From positions 1 to 64,000 of IMG/VR virus record IMGVR_UViG_3300042549_002424: DNA of 64,000 nucleotides. The stretch is one strand, 5' to 3'. Position 1 is the stretch's first letter. Every line of letters starts with the position of its first letter. Shown here one piece after another: positions 43,093-51,280 of this stretch. The translations under genes and the position numbers were made by a program. The stretch is from a virus. Below the pieces are notes generated by a model. The model was not told where the DNA came from and made no database searches. It worked only from the letters and a program-made list of their open reading frames with translations.

Positions 43093-45045
43093 ATGGCGAT
43101 TCAATTATCCCCGTCTGTAGTGGTTCAAGAACGAGATCTAACGAACGTAATTCCCGCAGTTTCTGCTTCTGCTGGCGCGACGGTCATTGATGCTGTCTGG
43201 GGTCCAGTACTAGAAGTAACGACTGTAGACTCAGAAAACGCACTCGCAGCTCAGTTCGGTAAGCCAAATGCAGGTAATGCAGCCAGCTGGTTTACTGCAG
43301 CTAACTTCCTGTCGTACGCAGACAACCTTAAAGTTGTTCGTACTGATACCTCGGGTCAAAGAAATGCTGTTGCAGCTACAACCGGAACAGTTGATTCTTT
43401 CACTATTACGCCCGGAAGTGGTTATACGCTTGCTCCTACATTAGCCTTTGCTGCCCCTCCTGCTGGCGGAATTCAGGCTACTGCAGTTGCCGAAGTAACA
43501 GCTGGCGCCATTACTGCAGTCAGAATCATTAATCCAGGTGCTGGTTATCTTTCTGCCCCTGCAGTGACACTTACAGTAGTTAGTGGCGGTGCGGGTGGTG
43601 CTGTTACTGCTATTCTGAATACGACTAGTGGTGTTAAATTAAATAACGAAACAGATTATGACTCTATTTATTCAGCTGGTGATAAGCCAGTTGGACAATG
43701 GGTAGCGAAATATCCAGGTCTTCTTGGCAACAGCCTTAAAGTCGTGATGGCTGATGCGTCACAATGGGCTGGTTGGGCTTCACTTGGGTATCAAAGTTAT
43801 TTCTCAGCTGCTCCAGGAACAAGTACTTATGCATCTTCACGCGGCGGTAGCGGTGATGAAATTCATATTATTGTTATTGATGAAGACGGAAGATTCACTG
43901 GAACACAGAATACCGTTCTTGAGACATACGCTTTCCTTTCTAAAGCATCAGATGCGAAGAAGGAAGATGGATCGACTGCTTATTATAAAAATGCTATCAA
44001 TACGCAATCCGCGTATATTTGGTGGGCCAATCACCCAGCAGGAATGACAGGTCCAAATTGGGGACTTTCTGCTGAGGGTCGATCATTCTCATCCCTTGCT
44101 AGTGCAAATTCGTTTTCATTAGCTGGTGGTTTAGATGATACCGCAAGCACAAATGCACAAGAAATTGCTGCTTTCAACTTGTTCGCTGATAGTGAATCGC
44201 TTGACGTTAACCTGCTTATGTGCGCCAAGGCTGACACGACTCTTGCTAACCACGTAATTCAAAATATTGCTGAAGTTAGAAAAGATTGCGTCGCTTTCGT
44301 TTCTCCACAGAACATTAACGGTGGTGACCCTCTAATTGGGGATACTTCTGCTATTGCTGCTTCGATTATTGCTTACCGTAATGTCATCACTTCTAGCTCT
44401 TACGCTGTTATTGACTCTGGTTACAAGTATCAATATGACCGTTACAATGACGAGTACCGTTGGGTTCCACTGAACGGCGACATTGCTGGTCTTTGCGCTC
44501 GCACGGACTTCACCAATGATCCTTGGTTCAGCCCAGCTGGTCTAAATCGTGGTCAGATTAAGAATGTTGTTAAGTTGGCATTCAACCCACGCAAGACTGA
44601 TCGTGACAATCTTTACAATAATGGAGTCAACCCAGTAGCATCATTCCCAGGTCAAGGTGTTGTTCTGTTTGGTGATAAGACTGCATTGGCCAAACCAAGC
44701 GCATTCGATCGAATCAACGTTCGCCGTCTGTTCATTACGCTTGAGAAGGCAATCTCTACTGCTGCTAAGTATCAGTTGTTTGAGTTCAATGATGGATTTA
44801 CTCGTGCTCAGTTCAAGAATATCGTTGAACCTTTCCTGCGTGATGTTAAGGGGCGTCGTGGTATTACTGAATTCTTGGTTGTGTGTGATGACACTAACAA
44901 CACTAGCGAAGTTATCGACACGAATCGCTTTGTTGCTGATATCTATATCAAGCCAGCGCGTAGCATCAACTTCATCCAGTTGAATTTCATCGCGACGCGC
45001 ACTGGTGCATCTTTCAATGAAATCGCTGGCGGTTCAGCTGCTTAA
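43093..45045 (+). CDS. gp18: Contractile tail sheath protein gp18
   Basis: This 650-aa sheath protein (T4 659 aa) forms the contractile tube around gp19. Conserved parts are the N-terminal 'LSPSVVVQERDLTNVIPAVS', the central 'GKLNNE'-type region, 'RNVITSSSYAVIDSGYKYQY', 'FNPRKTDRDNLYNNGVNPVA' and C-terminal 'NVRRLFITLEKAISTAAKYQ' with 'RDVKGRRGITEFLVVCDD'. Residues about 98-178 hold two repeats ('PGSGYTLAPTLAFAAPP' and 'PGAGYLSAPAVTLTV') of the same kind as in gp8, probably a surface-exposed insertion. The C-terminal half uses more C- and G-ending codons, as expected for a highly expressed gene. Confidence 0.95.
   Translation: MAIQLSPSVVVQERDLTNVIPAVSASAGATVIDAVWGPVLEVTTVDSENALAAQFGKPNAGNAASWFTAANFLSYADNLKVVRTDTSGQRNAVAATTGTVDSFTITPGSGYTLAPTLAFAAPPAGGIQATAVAEVTAGAITAVRIINPGAGYLSAPAVTLTVVSGGAGGAVTAILNTTSGVKLNNETDYDSIYSAGDKPVGQWVAKYPGLLGNSLKVVMADASQWAGWASLGYQSYFSAAPGTSTYASSRGGSGDEIHIIVIDEDGRFTGTQNTVLETYAFLSKASDAKKEDGSTAYYKNAINTQSAYIWWANHPAGMTGPNWGLSAEGRSFSSLASANSFSLAGGLDDTASTNAQEIAAFNLFADSESLDVNLLMCAKADTTLANHVIQNIAEVRKDCVAFVSPQNINGGDPLIGDTSAIAASIIAYRNVITSSSYAVIDSGYKYQYDRYNDEYRWVPLNGDIAGLCARTDFTNDPWFSPAGLNRGQIKNVVKLAFNPRKTDRDNLYNNGVNPVASFPGQGVVLFGDKTALAKPSAFDRINVRRLFITLEKAISTAAKYQLFEFNDGFTRAQFKNIVEPFLRDVKGRRGITEFLVVCDDTNNTSEVIDTNRFVADIYIKPARSINFIQLNFIATRTGASFNEIAGGSAA
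43390..43635 (+). repeat. Gly-Tyr repeat insertion in the sheath
   Basis: Two coding repeats with 'GSGY'/'GAGY' turns and Gly/Ala-rich strands, of the same type as the array in gp8. Confidence 0.7.
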
Positions 45046-45050
45046 TTTAC

Positions 45051-45070
45051 AGGGGGAGTAAAATCCCCCT
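45051..45070 (+). terminator. Hairpin between sheath and tube genes
   Basis: AGGGGGA and TCCCCCT form a perfect 7-bp stem around GTAAAA right after gp18. There is no T-run; the downstream side instead merges into the gp19 late promoter motif. It may terminate weakly or protect the 3' end of the message. Confidence 0.5.
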
Positions 45071-45077
45071 CTAAATA
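45070..45077 (+). promoter_or_regulatory. Late-type promoter motif TCTAAATA before gp19
   Basis: TCTAAATA shares its first base with the hairpin stem and lies 26 bases before the gp19 GTG start. Confidence 0.65.
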
Positions 45078-45103
45078 ACTTATTAGAATAAAGGAAACAT
45101 ATC

Positions 45104-45643
45104 GTGGCAGATATCTCGCAATTTAAAGCCCAGATGATTCAAGGCGGAGCACGTGCTAACCAGTTCCGCGTTGAAATCACATTCCCAACTTTTGTGCAGA
45201 ATGGTGGTCTGGCTGGTCAGAAACTACAGTTCTTAGCAAAATCATCGACTCTTCCGCAATCTTCTGTGTCAGATGTTGCTGTTATGTATCGTGGTCGCCC
45301 AGTGCACTTTGCAGGTGAACGCGAATTCCAGCCTTGGGGCATCGAAGTATACAATGATAACGACTTCGTTATCCGAAATGCATTCGAGGCATGGATTGAT
45401 AGCATCCAGAACGCAGAAAACACAAATGGTATTCAACAACCTGGTCTGTATCAAGTAGACATGAGCGTAATCCAATTGGATCGTTCAGACCGTGAAGTTA
45501 AGCGCTACAGATTCGTTGATGCATATCCAACAGAAGTTGGCTCTATTGCTCTTGATTGGGAAACCAACAATCAGATCGAAGTTTTCCCAGTGACTTTCCA
45601 GTATAATTATTTTACAAGCCCAACGTCCCAGGGCGTTCTATAA
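45104..45643 (+). CDS. gp19: Tail tube protein gp19
   Basis: This 179-aa inner tube subunit (T4 163 aa) starts with GTG behind AAGGAAAC. Features include 'GGARANQFRVEITFPTFVQN', 'QFLAKSSTLPQSSVSDVAVM', 'YRGRPVHFAGEREFQPWGIE', 'NDNDFVIRNAFEAWIDSIQ' and a closing 'VFPVTFQYNYF', all typical of the T4-type tube fold. It lies between sheath and portal, as in T4. Confidence 0.95.
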   Translation: MADISQFKAQMIQGGARANQFRVEITFPTFVQNGGLAGQKLQFLAKSSTLPQSSVSDVAVMYRGRPVHFAGEREFQPWGIEVYNDNDFVIRNAFEAWIDSIQNAENTNGIQQPGLYQVDMSVIQLDRSDREVKRYRFVDAYPTEVGSIALDWETNNQIEVFPVTFQYNYFTSPTSQGVL

Positions 45644-45658
45644 TTTATTGGTTGATTC

Positions 45659-47176
45659 ATGGAACTTAACGTATTTGGTTTTAATATTAAACGACAGAAG
45701 GGTGACGATCAACCGATCCCTTCTGTCGTTGCACCCAATCAAGATGATGGTGCTCTTATTGTCGGCTCCGATGGGGCTAATTATTATGGATACGCGTATA
45801 ACCCATTAGGTGATGTAAAGACGGAGAATGATCTTCTTCGTCGCTATAGAGAAGTATCGGCATTTGCTGAGGTCGATCAGGCGATTAATGAGATTACTGA
45901 TGAGGCTATCGTCTTTGATGACGAGAAGTATCCAGTTCGCCTGCAGTTAGATGATCTAAAAGTCCCAGAAACAATCAAGAAGAAATTTAATGAATGTTTC
46001 GAAGAGATTCTACAACTTCTAAAGTTCGATGACCGTGGTCATGATATCTTCCGTAGCTGGTACATTGATGGTAAAGTCTACTATCATATTATGTTTGATG
46101 GTGAGAACTTCAAAGATGGTATTGCGGAAGTTCGATATATTGACCCACGAAAGATCAAGAAGATCAAGAACGTCAAGAAGGGTCGGATGGCCAATGGCGT
46201 TGAGGTAGTCACAGAGGTAGAAGAATACTATCTGTATAATGACAAAGGTATTGACGACAAGACCACGCAAGGTGTTCGTCTCACGAAAGACTCTGTTGTT
46301 CTGTGTACCAGTGGTTTAGTTGATCCAAATAATAGTTTAGTTCTCTCTCATCTACAGAAGGCTATTAAACCAGCCAATCAGCTGAAGATGGTCGAGGATT
46401 CATTGGTTATCTATAGAATGACTCGCGCACCTGAGCGCAGAATCTTCTATGTTGACGTTGGTAATTTACCAAAGGGTAAAGCAGAACAGTACGTCAATGA
46501 GATTATGAACAAGTTCAAGAATAAACTTGTTTATGATGCAACTACTGGTGAGATTGCTGACTCCAAGCGTCATATGTCTATGATGGAAGATTTCTGGATG
46601 CCACGTCGTGAAGGCGGGAAGGGCACAGAGATTACTACTCTGGCAGGTGGTCAGAATCTATCACAGATCGAAGACATTGAGTATTTCAGAGACAAATTAC
46701 TTCGTTCATTGAATGTACCTATTGGTAGGCTAAAGCCAGACCAGACATTCAACATTGGTCGTAGTAATGAAATTACTCGCGATGAGTTGAAGTTTATGAA
46801 GTTCGTAAAGAGACTTCGTTCAAAATTCAACCAATTGTTTATGGATCTGTTGAAGGTTCAGCTCGTTTCTAAGGGTGTTATTAGGCACGAAGAATGGCCA
46901 GACATCTCCAATAAGATTATGTTGGATTACCTTCGCGATAATCAATTCGCGGAGATGAAGGATGCTGATCTGCTGAACGCAAGAATCGCAACTCTCCAGC
47001 AAATTGATCAGTATGTTGGTAAATACTACTCGAAGGAATGGGTCAGAAAGAACGTTCTTCGATTAACCGATGAAGATATTAAAGATATTGATAAACAAAT
47101 TGAAGAGGAAGCACCTGCAGCTGAGGAAGAAGCAGCTGCAGCAATGACACCTCCACCACAAGGAGATATGAGATGA
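45659..47176 (+). CDS. gp20: Portal protein gp20
   Basis: This 505-aa portal (T4 524 aa) forms the twelve-fold channel through which DNA is packaged and on which the prohead starts. It contains the strongly conserved 'YREVSAFAEVDQAINEITDE', 'YYHIMFDGENFKDGIAEVRY', 'IDPRKIKKIKNVKKG', 'MTRAPERRIFYVDVGNLPKG' and 'MSMMEDFWMPRREGGKGTEI', with 'SLNVPIGRLKPDQTFNIGRS' toward the end. The acidic/alanine-rich tail is usual. Its stop codon overlaps the start of the short gp67-like gene. Confidence 0.97.
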   Translation: MELNVFGFNIKRQKGDDQPIPSVVAPNQDDGALIVGSDGANYYGYAYNPLGDVKTENDLLRRYREVSAFAEVDQAINEITDEAIVFDDEKYPVRLQLDDLKVPETIKKKFNECFEEILQLLKFDDRGHDIFRSWYIDGKVYYHIMFDGENFKDGIAEVRYIDPRKIKKIKNVKKGRMANGVEVVTEVEEYYLYNDKGIDDKTTQGVRLTKDSVVLCTSGLVDPNNSLVLSHLQKAIKPANQLKMVEDSLVIYRMTRAPERRIFYVDVGNLPKGKAEQYVNEIMNKFKNKLVYDATTGEIADSKRHMSMMEDFWMPRREGGKGTEITTLAGGQNLSQIEDIEYFRDKLLRSLNVPIGRLKPDQTFNIGRSNEITRDELKFMKFVKRLRSKFNQLFMDLLKVQLVSKGVIRHEEWPDISNKIMLDYLRDNQFAEMKDADLLNARIATLQQIDQYVGKYYSKEWVRKNVLRLTDEDIKDIDKQIEEEAPAAEEEAAAAMTPPPQGDMR

Positions 47177-47352
47177 GTGAGAGTCTAGTTAATCTAATTG
47201 ATGCTATTCAGAATGGCAAGTCCCTGGATATTGAACAGAATTTCAATCAAGCAATGGCAGAGAAGTTACATTCTGCCATTGATCAACGTAGAGAAGAACT
47301 CAGCAGAAACCTGTTGACTACTCCTGTTGATGAAGTAGAAGAGATCGAATAA
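47173..47352 (+). CDS. gp67: Prohead core protein gp67-like (short gene)
   Basis: This 59-aa gene starts with ATG overlapping the portal stop (ATGA) and runs to TAA at 47350. The product begins 'MSESLVNLIDAIQNGKSLDI', contains 'AEKLHSAIDQRREELSRNLL' and ends in an acidic tail. T4 has gp67, an acidic helical prohead core protein of 80 aa, at exactly this place. The pattern of a short N-terminal helix, 'xxEKxxxxIxxxRxEL' and an acidic end fits. It should help shape the scaffold and be digested by gp21. Confidence 0.75.
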   Translation: MSESLVNLIDAIQNGKSLDIEQNFNQAMAEKLHSAIDQRREELSRNLLTTPVDEVEEIE

Positions 47353-47356
47353 TCAA

Positions 47357-47869
47357 ATGAAGTTTGACTCACTAAGAACCGAGATACTGCCTGTGCAAGA
47401 ATCATCATTTTTTATTGATGGTAATGTATGCGCGAACATCGAAGGTTCTTGGTATCTGAATGAAGAACAAGTTTATGTTGATTCTTTTGACGATGCAGTT
47501 TCAGTTATCAAAGAAAAAATTGAGAACAATAAAGAGAAGTATAATTCGCTAATTGACGAATCTTATTCTGTTGGACAGGCAATAAAAATAGTAAGAAAAT
47601 ACAGCAATAAAGTATCTCAGACAATATTGGAAAACTGCATTGAAACTGCATCGTCAAAACAATTAACAAATGATCCAGCAGTATTGGAATTACGATTAGA
47701 AGATACTAATTTGATCGCTGATAAATATATGTTCATTCTAGACAATAAAGATGCAGTTGCTTTAAGTAGCTCTGATTTATTGATGCTAGAAAAGTTCGAT
47801 GATGAATTGCTTCAGTATGGAAAGCAATCTGCTGAAAACCTAAAACAAATTCTTAGAGGTATATACTAA
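47357..47869 (+). CDS. Prohead-region protein, gp68 position, not identified
   Basis: This 170-aa soluble, helix-rich protein has 'NEEQVYVDSFDDAVSVIKEK' and 'KIVRKYSNKVSQTILENCIE'. T4 has gp68, another prohead core protein (about 141 aa), between 67 and 21, but I see no convincing sequence match. The location among prohead genes and its overlap by one base with the next gene suggest a head role. Confidence 0.5.
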   Translation: MKFDSLRTEILPVQESSFFIDGNVCANIEGSWYLNEEQVYVDSFDDAVSVIKEKIENNKEKYNSLIDESYSVGQAIKIVRKYSNKVSQTILENCIETASSKQLTNDPAVLELRLEDTNLIADKYMFILDNKDAVALSSSDLLMLEKFDDELLQYGKQSAENLKQILRGIY

Positions 47870-48273
47870 TGGCAAAGACCATCATGAAACTAACCGAGAC
47901 ATCGGCTATCGTCAAGATTTCTGGCACAGGAGCGGAAACAATTACGCTAAACACAGATCTTCTATCGACGACACAGACTGTCAGTGGTACTCCTAAGGTA
48001 GGTATTGGCTATTTGACTTGGACTACTGGTGAAAATATCGTAATCGCCAGAAATGGCGTGACTGTTTATACCTTGTTTACAAATACTGGTGAGTTTGATC
48101 TTTCCGGTAATGGTGGAATGTTAGATATTATTCAAGGAACTTCAAACTTGGTAGTAACGATTACTGGAGATGGCGTAATTTTCCTCACTCTTCGAAAGAT
48201 TGAGGGATATGCTTCGAAGATTGAGCCAGAGAAGTTCGGTAGTTACGATAACCCTGCTGTTGTAGGATCATAA
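47869..48273 (+). CDS. Small β-rich virion protein in the prohead region
   Basis: This 134-aa protein has alternating β-type segments ('TSAIVKISGTGAETITLNTD', 'ISGNGGM'-like turns, 'TSNLVVTITGDGVIFLTLRK'). Proteins of this shape lie between portal and protease genes in some environmental T4-like phages and look like head decoration or structural proteins. No specific role can be shown. It is followed after one base by the gp21 gene. Confidence 0.55.
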   Translation: MAKTIMKLTETSAIVKISGTGAETITLNTDLLSTTQTVSGTPKVGIGYLTWTTGENIVIARNGVTVYTLFTNTGEFDLSGNGGMLDIIQGTSNLVVTITGDGVIFLTLRKIEGYASKIEPEKFGSYDNPAVVGS

Positions 48274-48274
48274 A

Positions 48275-48907
48275 ATGAAGTTCCTTAGAGAATCAGTCAA
48301 TACCAGTGATATTAGAGTTATCACTGAAGGCATCCAGAAAGATCTATTCATTGAAGGCATCTTTGCGCAAGCAGAAACAAAGAATAGAAATGGCAGAGTA
48401 TATCCACAGAAGATCATGGAATCTGCTGTTAAGACTTATGTCAATGAATATGTTTCTTCCAATCGTGCACTTGGTGAATTATCTCACCCAGAGAATCGCC
48501 CAACAGTAAAGCCAGAATTAGCAAGCCACCTTGTTACTGAATTCCGTATGGATGGTAATAATGTTATGGGTAAGGCGAAGGTACTCAACACACCACAGGG
48601 ACAGATCGTTAAGGGTTTGCTTGAGGGTGGAGTGAAACTTGGCGTATCTACTCGTGGTCTTGGATCAGTCACTGAGAGAGCTGGGTCGACGTATGTTGGT
48701 GATGACTATACGTTAATGGCAGTGGATGTGGTATCTGATCCATCTGGTATTGATTGCTGGGTTAACGCAATCAATGAGAGTCAAGATTGGACGATCACTG
48801 ATGACGGAAGAATCGTCGAAGCGATCAGAAAAGAATTGAAGAAGCAGAAACTAACTGAAGACAAGGCTTTGGCTATGTTCAGTAAGTTTTTACGCGATAT
48901 CAAATAA
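48275..48907 (+). CDS. gp21: Prohead core protease gp21
   Basis: This 210-aa serine protease (T4 212 aa) digests the scaffold and trims capsid and internal proteins after Glu. It has the peptidase U9/herpesvirus-type fold signatures: 'AETKNRNGRVYPQKIMESAV', the catalytic His in 'GELSHPENRP' (H71) and Ser in 'GVSTRGLGSV' (S125), then 'MAVDVVSDPSGIDCWVNAI'. Its action is relevant to the capsid-targeting peptide proposed for the gene at 54606. Confidence 0.95.
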   Translation: MKFLRESVNTSDIRVITEGIQKDLFIEGIFAQAETKNRNGRVYPQKIMESAVKTYVNEYVSSNRALGELSHPENRPTVKPELASHLVTEFRMDGNNVMGKAKVLNTPQGQIVKGLLEGGVKLGVSTRGLGSVTERAGSTYVGDDYTLMAVDVVSDPSGIDCWVNAINESQDWTITDDGRIVEAIRKELKKQKLTEDKALAMFSKFLRDIK

Positions 48908-48947
48908 TCGTTGATGGAAATAGCCCAAGAGGCAAAAATTCTTAAAC

Positions 48948-48955
48948 ACTAAATA
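48948..48955 (+). promoter_or_regulatory. Late-type promoter motif ACTAAATA before gp22
   Basis: ACTAAATA is 24 bases before the gp22 ATG. No closer motif precedes gp23, so this site probably feeds both scaffold and capsid genes. Confidence 0.55.
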
Positions 48956-48979
48956 ATATATAACACAAAGGATATTAAC

Positions 48980-49825
48980 ATGTCTATTGAACAAAAAATT
49001 GCACAACTGATGGAACAGGCTAAACAGCTCGAGTCATCGGATGAAGTTGTTTCTATTGAAGAAGAAACAACTGAAGAAGTCATTGCTGAAGAAAACAAAG
49101 AACAAGTTCAGAAGATCGACCTTGGTACTCTTTTTGAAGGTGAAGAGTTCTCGGTAGAATTTAAGTCTAAGGCAGCTGAGTTATTTGAAGCTGCAGTAGA
49201 AGCTCGTATCAAGCAAGAAATTGCTCAGATCGAAGAAGAAGTTTCACAGCGTTTAGTTAATGAGAGCGCTGAGTTAAAAGAGGGTCTTGTTGATAAAGTT
49301 GATGGATATCTCGACTACGTAGTCGAACAGTGGATGCAAAAGAATGAGCTCGCCCTTGATCGTGGTATTAAAGTCGAAATCTTTGAAAGTTTCGTAAGCG
49401 GAATGAAGGATCTTTTTGAAACTCATTATATCGAAGTTCCAGAAGAAAAGTTTGACCTAATGGAAAGTGTCGACGCAAAAGCAAAAACTCTTGAAGAACA
49501 AGTAGATTTTCTTACTGCACAAAACGTTGAATTACAGCAGAAGTTTAAGTTAGTCGCAAAAGAAAGACAAATCGAAGAAGCTGCTAAAGAGCTGACCGAT
49601 TTGGAAGCAGAGCGATTCAAACAACTCGCTGAAGAATTGGCGTATGATGATGAAGAATCATTCGGAAAGAAATTAGAACTCGTAAAAGAGAACTATATTT
49701 CGAAGTCAAAACAAGTGAAGGCAGTTGTTGAGTCAGTGGTAACTGATTCGCCTGTTGAACTTAATGAAGAAAAGCAAATCGATGCATCGATGGCGCGTTA
49801 TATGCATGCCTTCAAAGCACGATAA
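48980..49825 (+). CDS. gp22: Prohead scaffold protein gp22
   Basis: This 281-aa (T4 269 aa) very acidic, helical protein forms the main prohead core and is later degraded by gp21. Long coiled-coil stretches ('IEEEVSQRLVNESAELKEGL', 'KAKTLEEQVDFLTAQNVELQ') and the conserved 'EVPEEKFDLMESVDAK' and C-terminal 'ASMARYMHAFKAR' identify it. Many Glu residues offer gp21 sites. It precedes gp23 by 27 bases. Confidence 0.93.
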   Translation: MSIEQKIAQLMEQAKQLESSDEVVSIEEETTEEVIAEENKEQVQKIDLGTLFEGEEFSVEFKSKAAELFEAAVEARIKQEIAQIEEEVSQRLVNESAELKEGLVDKVDGYLDYVVEQWMQKNELALDRGIKVEIFESFVSGMKDLFETHYIEVPEEKFDLMESVDAKAKTLEEQVDFLTAQNVELQQKFKLVAKERQIEEAAKELTDLEAERFKQLAEELAYDDEESFGKKLELVKENYISKSKQVKAVVESVVTDSPVELNEEKQIDASMARYMHAFKAR

Positions 49826-49852
49826 TCAACTATTATCAAAAAGGAAATAAAA

Positions 49853-51190
49853 ATGGAACAATCTCGTCCTGATCTAGTTAAGAAGTGGGCTCCTATTCTT
49901 GAGCACGCTGATCTTCCACAAATCAAAGATAACTACCGCAAGGAAGTTACTGCTGTTCTTCTTGAGAACCAAGAACGTGCTCAGCGCGAAGAGCGTCGTG
50001 CCCTGTTCGAAGACATTCCAAACGGATCGGCTGTTAGCGGTACATTCATGCCTGACAGTGGTGGTGTTGCTAAGTTTGACCCAGTTCTGATTAGCCTGGT
50101 TCGCCGTGCTATGCCAGCAATGGTCGCTTATGACATGTGCGGCGTTCAGCCAATGACCCAGCCTACAGGTCTGATCTTCGCAATGAAGTCAACCTATATG
50201 ACAAGTGCTGGTGTTCGTGGTTCAGAAGCTCTGTTCAACGAAGCTGACACTGGTTACTCGGGTGTTGCTGCTGGTGGTACTGCTGGTACTTCCAACACTG
50301 GTGCTGCTCAGTCTGCACTGAATGGTTCTACAACTCCGATCACATCGGGTACTGCTTTCCCAACGGCAACTGCTGAAAACCAAACTGGTACTGGTACTGG
50401 TACTACCCAGCAAAATAACGGCGCTGGTTTCAACCAGATGGGATTCACAATCGAAAAGACTTCAGTTACTGCGCAATCGCGTGCTCTGAAGGCTGAGTAC
50501 TCTGTTGAACTCGCACAGGACTTGAAGTCGGTTCACGGTCTTGACGCTGAAGCCGAGCTGAGCAACATCCTTTCGCAAGAAATCCTGGCTGAAATTAACC
50601 GCGAAGTTATTCGTACGGTTTACAACTCAGCTAAAGTTGGTGCTCAAGTCGGTACTGCTACTGCTGGTATTTTCGACCTTGACGTTGACTCGAATGGTCG
50701 TTGGTCAGTTGAGAAGTTCAAGGGTCTGATGTTCCAAATCGAACGCGAAGCAAATGCAATTTACCAAACGACACGTCGTGGTCGCGGTAACTTCATCGTT
50801 TGCTCAGCTGACGTTGCTTCGGCTCTGGCAATGGCTGGTGTTCTTGACTACGCTCCTGCGCTGTCAACGAACCTGAACGTTGACGAAGCAAGCAACACGT
50901 TTGCTGGTGTTCTGAATGGTAAGTACAAAGTGTATGTTGATCCATATGCTGCTAACCAATCAGCTGACCAATTCCTGTTGGTTGGTTACAAGGGTTCATC
51001 GGCATTCGACGCTGGTATCTTCTACTGCCCATACGTTCCGCTGCAACTGTACCGCGCTACAGACCCAGCAACGTTCCAGCCGAAGATCGCTTTCCGTACT
51101 CGCTACGGTATCGTTGCTAATCCGTTCACGGCTCTGACCGCTGGCGACAACATCTACTTCCGCAAGGTTCGCGTTCAGAACCTGATGTAA
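49853..51190 (+). CDS. gp23: Major capsid protein gp23
   Basis: This 445-aa HK97-fold capsid subunit (T4 521 aa) starts 'LVKKWAPILEHADLPQIKDN', like T4 gp23. It contains the conserved 'LVRRAMPAMVAYDMCGVQPM' followed by 'TQPTGLIFAMKSTY', then 'LKAEYSVELAQDLKSVHGLD', 'QEILAEINREVIRTVYN' and 'QPKIAFRTRYGIVANPF'. 'LFE' at residues 51-53 fits the gp21 cleavage consensus, so mature protein may begin near residue 54. Codons shift towards C-ending, strongly expressed forms compared with neighbours. A strong terminator follows. Confidence 0.97.
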   Translation: MEQSRPDLVKKWAPILEHADLPQIKDNYRKEVTAVLLENQERAQREERRALFEDIPNGSAVSGTFMPDSGGVAKFDPVLISLVRRAMPAMVAYDMCGVQPMTQPTGLIFAMKSTYMTSAGVRGSEALFNEADTGYSGVAAGGTAGTSNTGAAQSALNGSTTPITSGTAFPTATAENQTGTGTGTTQQNNGAGFNQMGFTIEKTSVTAQSRALKAEYSVELAQDLKSVHGLDAEAELSNILSQEILAEINREVIRTVYNSAKVGAQVGTATAGIFDLDVDSNGRWSVEKFKGLMFQIEREANAIYQTTRRGRGNFIVCSADVASALAMAGVLDYAPALSTNLNVDEASNTFAGVLNGKYKVYVDPYAANQSADQFLLVGYKGSSAFDAGIFYCPYVPLQLYRATDPATFQPKIAFRTRYGIVANPFTALTAGDNIYFRKVRVQNLM

Positions 51191-51211
51191 TCGGAAACGA
51201 TGTAGTAAACC

Positions 51212-51235
51212 AAAAGGGAGCTTCGGCTCCCTTTT
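51212..51235 (+). terminator. Strong rho-independent terminator after gp23
   Basis: AAAAGGGAGC, a TTCG tetraloop and GCTCCCTTTT form a perfect 10-bp stem with a T-run. It isolates the head operon from the accessory genes that follow. Confidence 0.95.
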
Positions 51236-51241
51236 CAGTTG

Positions 51242-51249
51242 TCTAAATA
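51242..51249 (+). promoter_or_regulatory. Late-type promoter motif TCTAAATA before the AAA+ gene
   Basis: TCTAAATA starts seven bases after the gp23 terminator and lies 31 bases before the ATG at 51281, which has AGAGGG as ribosome site. It makes the 51281 block a separate late unit. Confidence 0.65.
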
Positions 51250-51280
51250 ATGGTATTGATATATTTTTACAGAGGGCAAT

